A stretch of 64,000 bases of DNA, taken from positions 717,766 to 781,765 of the forward strand of contig NZ_BDJF01000016.1 of NCBI RefSeq assembly GCF_001895205.1, written 5' to 3'. Position 1 is the stretch's first letter. Every line of letters starts with the position of its first letter. The position numbers and the translations under genes were made by a program. The stretch is from Vibrio injensis (GTDB taxonomy: Bacteria; Pseudomonadota; Gammaproteobacteria; Enterobacterales; Vibrionaceae). This document shows positions 62,475 to 64,000 of this stretch, in pieces. The notes under the pieces were generated by a model. It searched no databases, was not told the origin of the DNA, and saw nothing but the letters and a program-made list of their open reading frames with translations.

Positions 62475-63197
62475 TTACTTTTTTGCCAATCCCTTATGAT
62501 GAAGATAGTCCTGCATATAAGGCCTCGATTCCTGAGCTAATTTATTACAAGTTTGCTCAGACCAACCTTGCTGCTTAGTATTACTTGAACGAGTTTGATA
62601 GTAATCAAGCATAATTTCATCGTACTGTTTAATACGTTCCACCTCTAAAGGCTGATAAGTATTTTCATGTACTATCACTTCTGGACTTAATCTTGGCTTT
62701 AATTGTGGATGTTGATCGGGATGACCTAAACATAATCCAAAGAGCACTGCGCAATAAGGGGGTAATTCTAATAACAGATCAACTTCGTAAGGTGCATTTC
62801 TTAACCCTCCGATGTAAACGCCACCTAATTGCAATGACTCGGCTGCGAGTAAACAATTTTGCGCCATTATGCCTGCATCAATTGCGCCAATCAGGGTCAG
62901 TTCCATAAATTCAGGATGCACGTTATTATCAAGCGTGTAATGACGTTGATAATCAATACAAAATACTAAAAATTCGGCTGCGCTAGCGACATAAGGTTGG
63001 TTACCAGCAAGTTCGGCGAGTTGAATACGCTTATCTTGCTCAGTCACACGTATAACGGAAACCGCTTGTAATAAACTCGAAGAAGACGCAGCGATACCTG
63101 ATGCAATAATGGAATCCAACTGTATTTTACTGATTGGTTGATCTTTAAAAGCACGGATAGAACGGTGTGAGATGATGGTATCAATAACTTGATTCAT
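62475..63197 (-). CDS. nfsA: Oxygen-insensitive NADPH nitroreductase NfsA-like
   Basis: This is an FMN flavoprotein of 240 residues from the NfsA/Frp group. The N-terminal HRSIRAFKDQPIS is the FMN phosphate-binding signature. Other family segments are DAGIMAQNCLLAAESLQLGG and GLCLGHPDQHPQLKPRL, the latter typical of NADPH-using members. It starts 9 bases after the DUF1904 gene on the same strand, so the two are likely co-transcribed. Confidence 0.92.
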   Translation of the reverse strand: MNQVIDTIISHRSIRAFKDQPISKIQLDSIIASGIAASSSSLLQAVSVIRVTEQDKRIQLAELAGNQPYVASAAEFLVFCIDYQRHYTLDNNVHPEFMELTLIGAIDAGIMAQNCLLAAESLQLGGVYIGGLRNAPYEVDLLLELPPYCAVLFGLCLGHPDQHPQLKPRLSPEVIVHENTYQPLEVERIKQYDEIMLDYYQTRSSNTKQQGWSEQTCNKLAQESRPYMQDYLHHKGLAKK

Positions 63198-63206
63198 GGG
63201 CGTCTC

Positions 63207-63539
63207 TTAATAATGCTGAGCATTATCATAATATTGATTCGGTTTTAATGCGGTAAATATCACTGCGACGTCAACTTGACTGTTCAAAACTTGATGTACT
63301 TGATCGGTAATTACCGATGCAACTTGGTCTTGGACACTTTGTCCTCTATCAAACCAGAGCACTTCAACGAAAGGGTAAGCTTGACTGACAGTACCATCAA
63401 AGAAAAAGGTACTGTAGATATATTCAAAGGTAAAGTCCTCACGAGGGGCATTCATTAGAGGTTGTAACTCGTTGATTAATGTCGCTGATAAAGCTTGCAC
63501 TGTTTGTGGTTCTAATGCTCGAAATCGAATATGTGGCAT
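63207..63539 (-). CDS. DUF1904 family protein
   Basis: This is a small soluble protein of 110 residues starting MPHIRFRAL, with an EVLWFDRGQ segment. It resembles the DUF1904 family, which has a tautomerase-like fold with small subunits. No catalytic role is established; N-terminal Pro2 would match a 4-oxalocrotonate tautomerase-type mechanism if the Met is removed. It precedes nfsA by 9 bases. Confidence 0.8.
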   Translation of the reverse strand: MPHIRFRALEPQTVQALSATLINELQPLMNAPREDFTFEYIYSTFFFDGTVSQAYPFVEVLWFDRGQSVQDQVASVITDQVHQVLNSQVDVAVIFTALKPNQYYDNAQHY

Positions 63540-63697
63540 AACTTACTCCTTTTTGTTATTCATCATAACAGCTTATAAATTGAACTTCGATAGACTACCA
63601 TTGATTTACCGTTGTGGAATAAAAAGAAAGCATCTGAGTTACTTTCAACTTTCAAGTGTGAATCTTTGTGTTCGAATAAAGCTAATAGCCAAAAATA

Positions 63698-63727
63698 AAA
63701 AGCCCTAACGTAAGTTAAGGCTTTTTA
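63698..63727. terminator. Bidirectional terminator
   Basis: The stem AAAAAGCCCTAAC with GTTAAGGCTTTTT has one mismatch and a 4-base loop, with A/T runs on both sides. It could end minus-strand transcripts coming from the tRNA-like element. Confidence 0.7.
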
Positions 63728-63817
63728 TTTTTATAACACTCAACACCAGTGTTCATCAGGGAGTAGTGGAATAGTCAGCTTCGGGACCAACTAAGCTAAC
63801 AACGGTAGGGCTCTTAA

Positions 63818-63852
63818 ATCAAAAAAGGTCTTAGCCAAACGACTAAGGCCTT
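63818..63852. repeat. Terminator repeat, copy 1
   Basis: This 35-base unit starts ATCAAAAAAGGTCTTAGC and is identical to copy 2 except at two positions. It folds into a hairpin with loop AAAC (one G-U, one mismatch). On the minus strand it follows the tRNA-like element. Confidence 0.75.
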
Positions 63853-63861
63853 CTTAAAATA

Positions 63862-63940
63862 TGGCGGGATGGAGAGATTCGAACTCCCAACACGCCGTCT
63901 TTTTGGTATCAGCGGGATCCGCTGCTCTGCCGCTTCCTCG
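63862..63940 (-). tRNA. tRNA-like sequence, degenerate (possible tRNA pseudogene)
   Basis: On the minus strand the 3' end is a normal tRNA end: T-stem GGGAG, T-loop TTCGAAT, T-stem CTCTC, then acceptor-like CATCCCG and CCA, but with no discriminator base. The 5' side is not canonical. GGCAGAGC resembles the 3' half of a D-arm, but the anticodon arm is AGCGG-ATC-CCGCT with a 3-base loop instead of 7, and the 5' acceptor bases (CGAGGAA) pair poorly with the 3' strand. Total length (79) is tRNA-like. A perfect TATAAT lies just upstream, so it may still be transcribed. The amino acid cannot be assigned. Confidence 0.45.
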
Positions 63941-63948
63941 TTGATAAT

Positions 63949-63954
63949 ATTATA
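63949..63954 (-). promoter_or_regulatory. -10 element upstream of the tRNA-like sequence
   Basis: A perfect TATAAT on the minus strand lies about 9 bases before the tRNA-like 5' end. The only TTGACT upstream is 20 bases away, a poor spacing, and lies inside the terminator repeat. Confidence 0.4.
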
Positions 63955-63959
63955 CCTAG

Positions 63960-63994
63960 ATCAAAAAAGGTCTTAGTCAAACGACTAAGACCTT
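63960..63994. repeat. Terminator repeat, copy 2
   Basis: This is a 35-base near-copy of 63818-63852. Here the hairpin is perfect: AAAAGGTCTTAGTC and GACTAAGACCTTTT pair over 14 bp with loop AAAC. It should terminate in both directions and probably ends another RNA gene beyond the window edge. Confidence 0.75.
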
Positions 63995-64000
63995 TTGAAT

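Larger units (their letters stand above)
63540..64000. other. Right-edge region with terminators and tRNA-like element
   Basis: After the DUF1904 start there is no long gene. The region holds a terminator hairpin (63698-63727), a 6-bp hairpin (63735-63753), two near-identical 35-base terminator repeats (63818-63852 and 63960-63994), and a tRNA-sized sequence between them. Confidence 0.7.

Overview
The window is chromosomal DNA of a gammaproteobacterium. Gene content and order point to the genus Vibrio or a close relative: a six-gene Na+-translocating NADH:quinone reductase operon (nqrA-F) with its helper genes apbE and nqrM, a crl/frsA pair, and the block accA-dnaE-rnhB-lpxB-lpxA-fabZ-lpxD-skp-bamA-rseP-dxr-cdsA-uppS-frr-pyrH-tsf-rpsB facing map-glnD. 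The species cannot be fixed from the sequence alone. Almost all of the window is conserved core genome. I see no integrase, transposase, phage block or CRISPR array.

Layout. 1-1775: 3' part of a hybrid sensor kinase cut by the window edge. 1857-4598 (minus): yafD-like phosphatase, glnB and tilS. 4658-24226 (minus): the long macromolecule-synthesis block, covering fatty acid (accA, fabZ), DNA polymerase III (dnaE), RNase HII, lipid A (lpxA/B/D), outer-membrane assembly (skp, bamA, rseP), isoprenoid and phospholipid steps (dxr, uppS, cdsA), and translation (frr, tsf, rpsB) with pyrH. Intrinsic hairpins split it into several transcription units. 24227-24840: a divergent control region with the rpsB leader. 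24841-28849 (plus): map, glnD (which uridylylates the GlnB encoded earlier) and yaeH. 28923-37597 (minus): pgpA-thiL, then nusB-ribH-ribBX-ribE-ribD-nrdR (riboflavin), then proA-proB. 37827-41463 (minus): crl, frsA, and a purine permease-gpt salvage operon under a very good PurR operator.

41464-42491 is a 1-kb space without a long gene. It holds a complete-looking small minus-strand transcription unit with an extended -10 promoter, a possible structured leader, a 29-codon ORF with ribosome-binding site, and a strong terminator. 42492-46789 (plus): pepD, then a tightly overlapping trio of RimB-like protease, RimK and an AstE/AspA-type deacylase, which looks like a ribosomal-protein S6 glutamylation module. 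46858-57731 (minus): NSS transporter, YggN-like protein, dinB with a near-perfect LexA box, nqrM, apbE, nqrF-A. 58182-63539: bolA, rlmG, yajG, ppiA, ampG, nfsA and a DUF1904 protein. The right edge carries a tRNA-sized sequence with an intact T-arm and CCA end but a degenerate body, flanked by near-identical terminator repeats.

Functional links: glnB/glnD form the nitrogen-sensing pair. ribD/E/H/BX make the flavin used by NqrB, NqrC and NqrF, and ApbE attaches FMN to NqrB/C. lpx, skp, bamA and rseP together build the outer membrane. The permease and gpt salvage purine bases. Starts were chosen from ribosome-binding sites, family length and hairpins that exclude upstream starts. Product names rest on recognising conserved motifs and family sequence, not on a database search.
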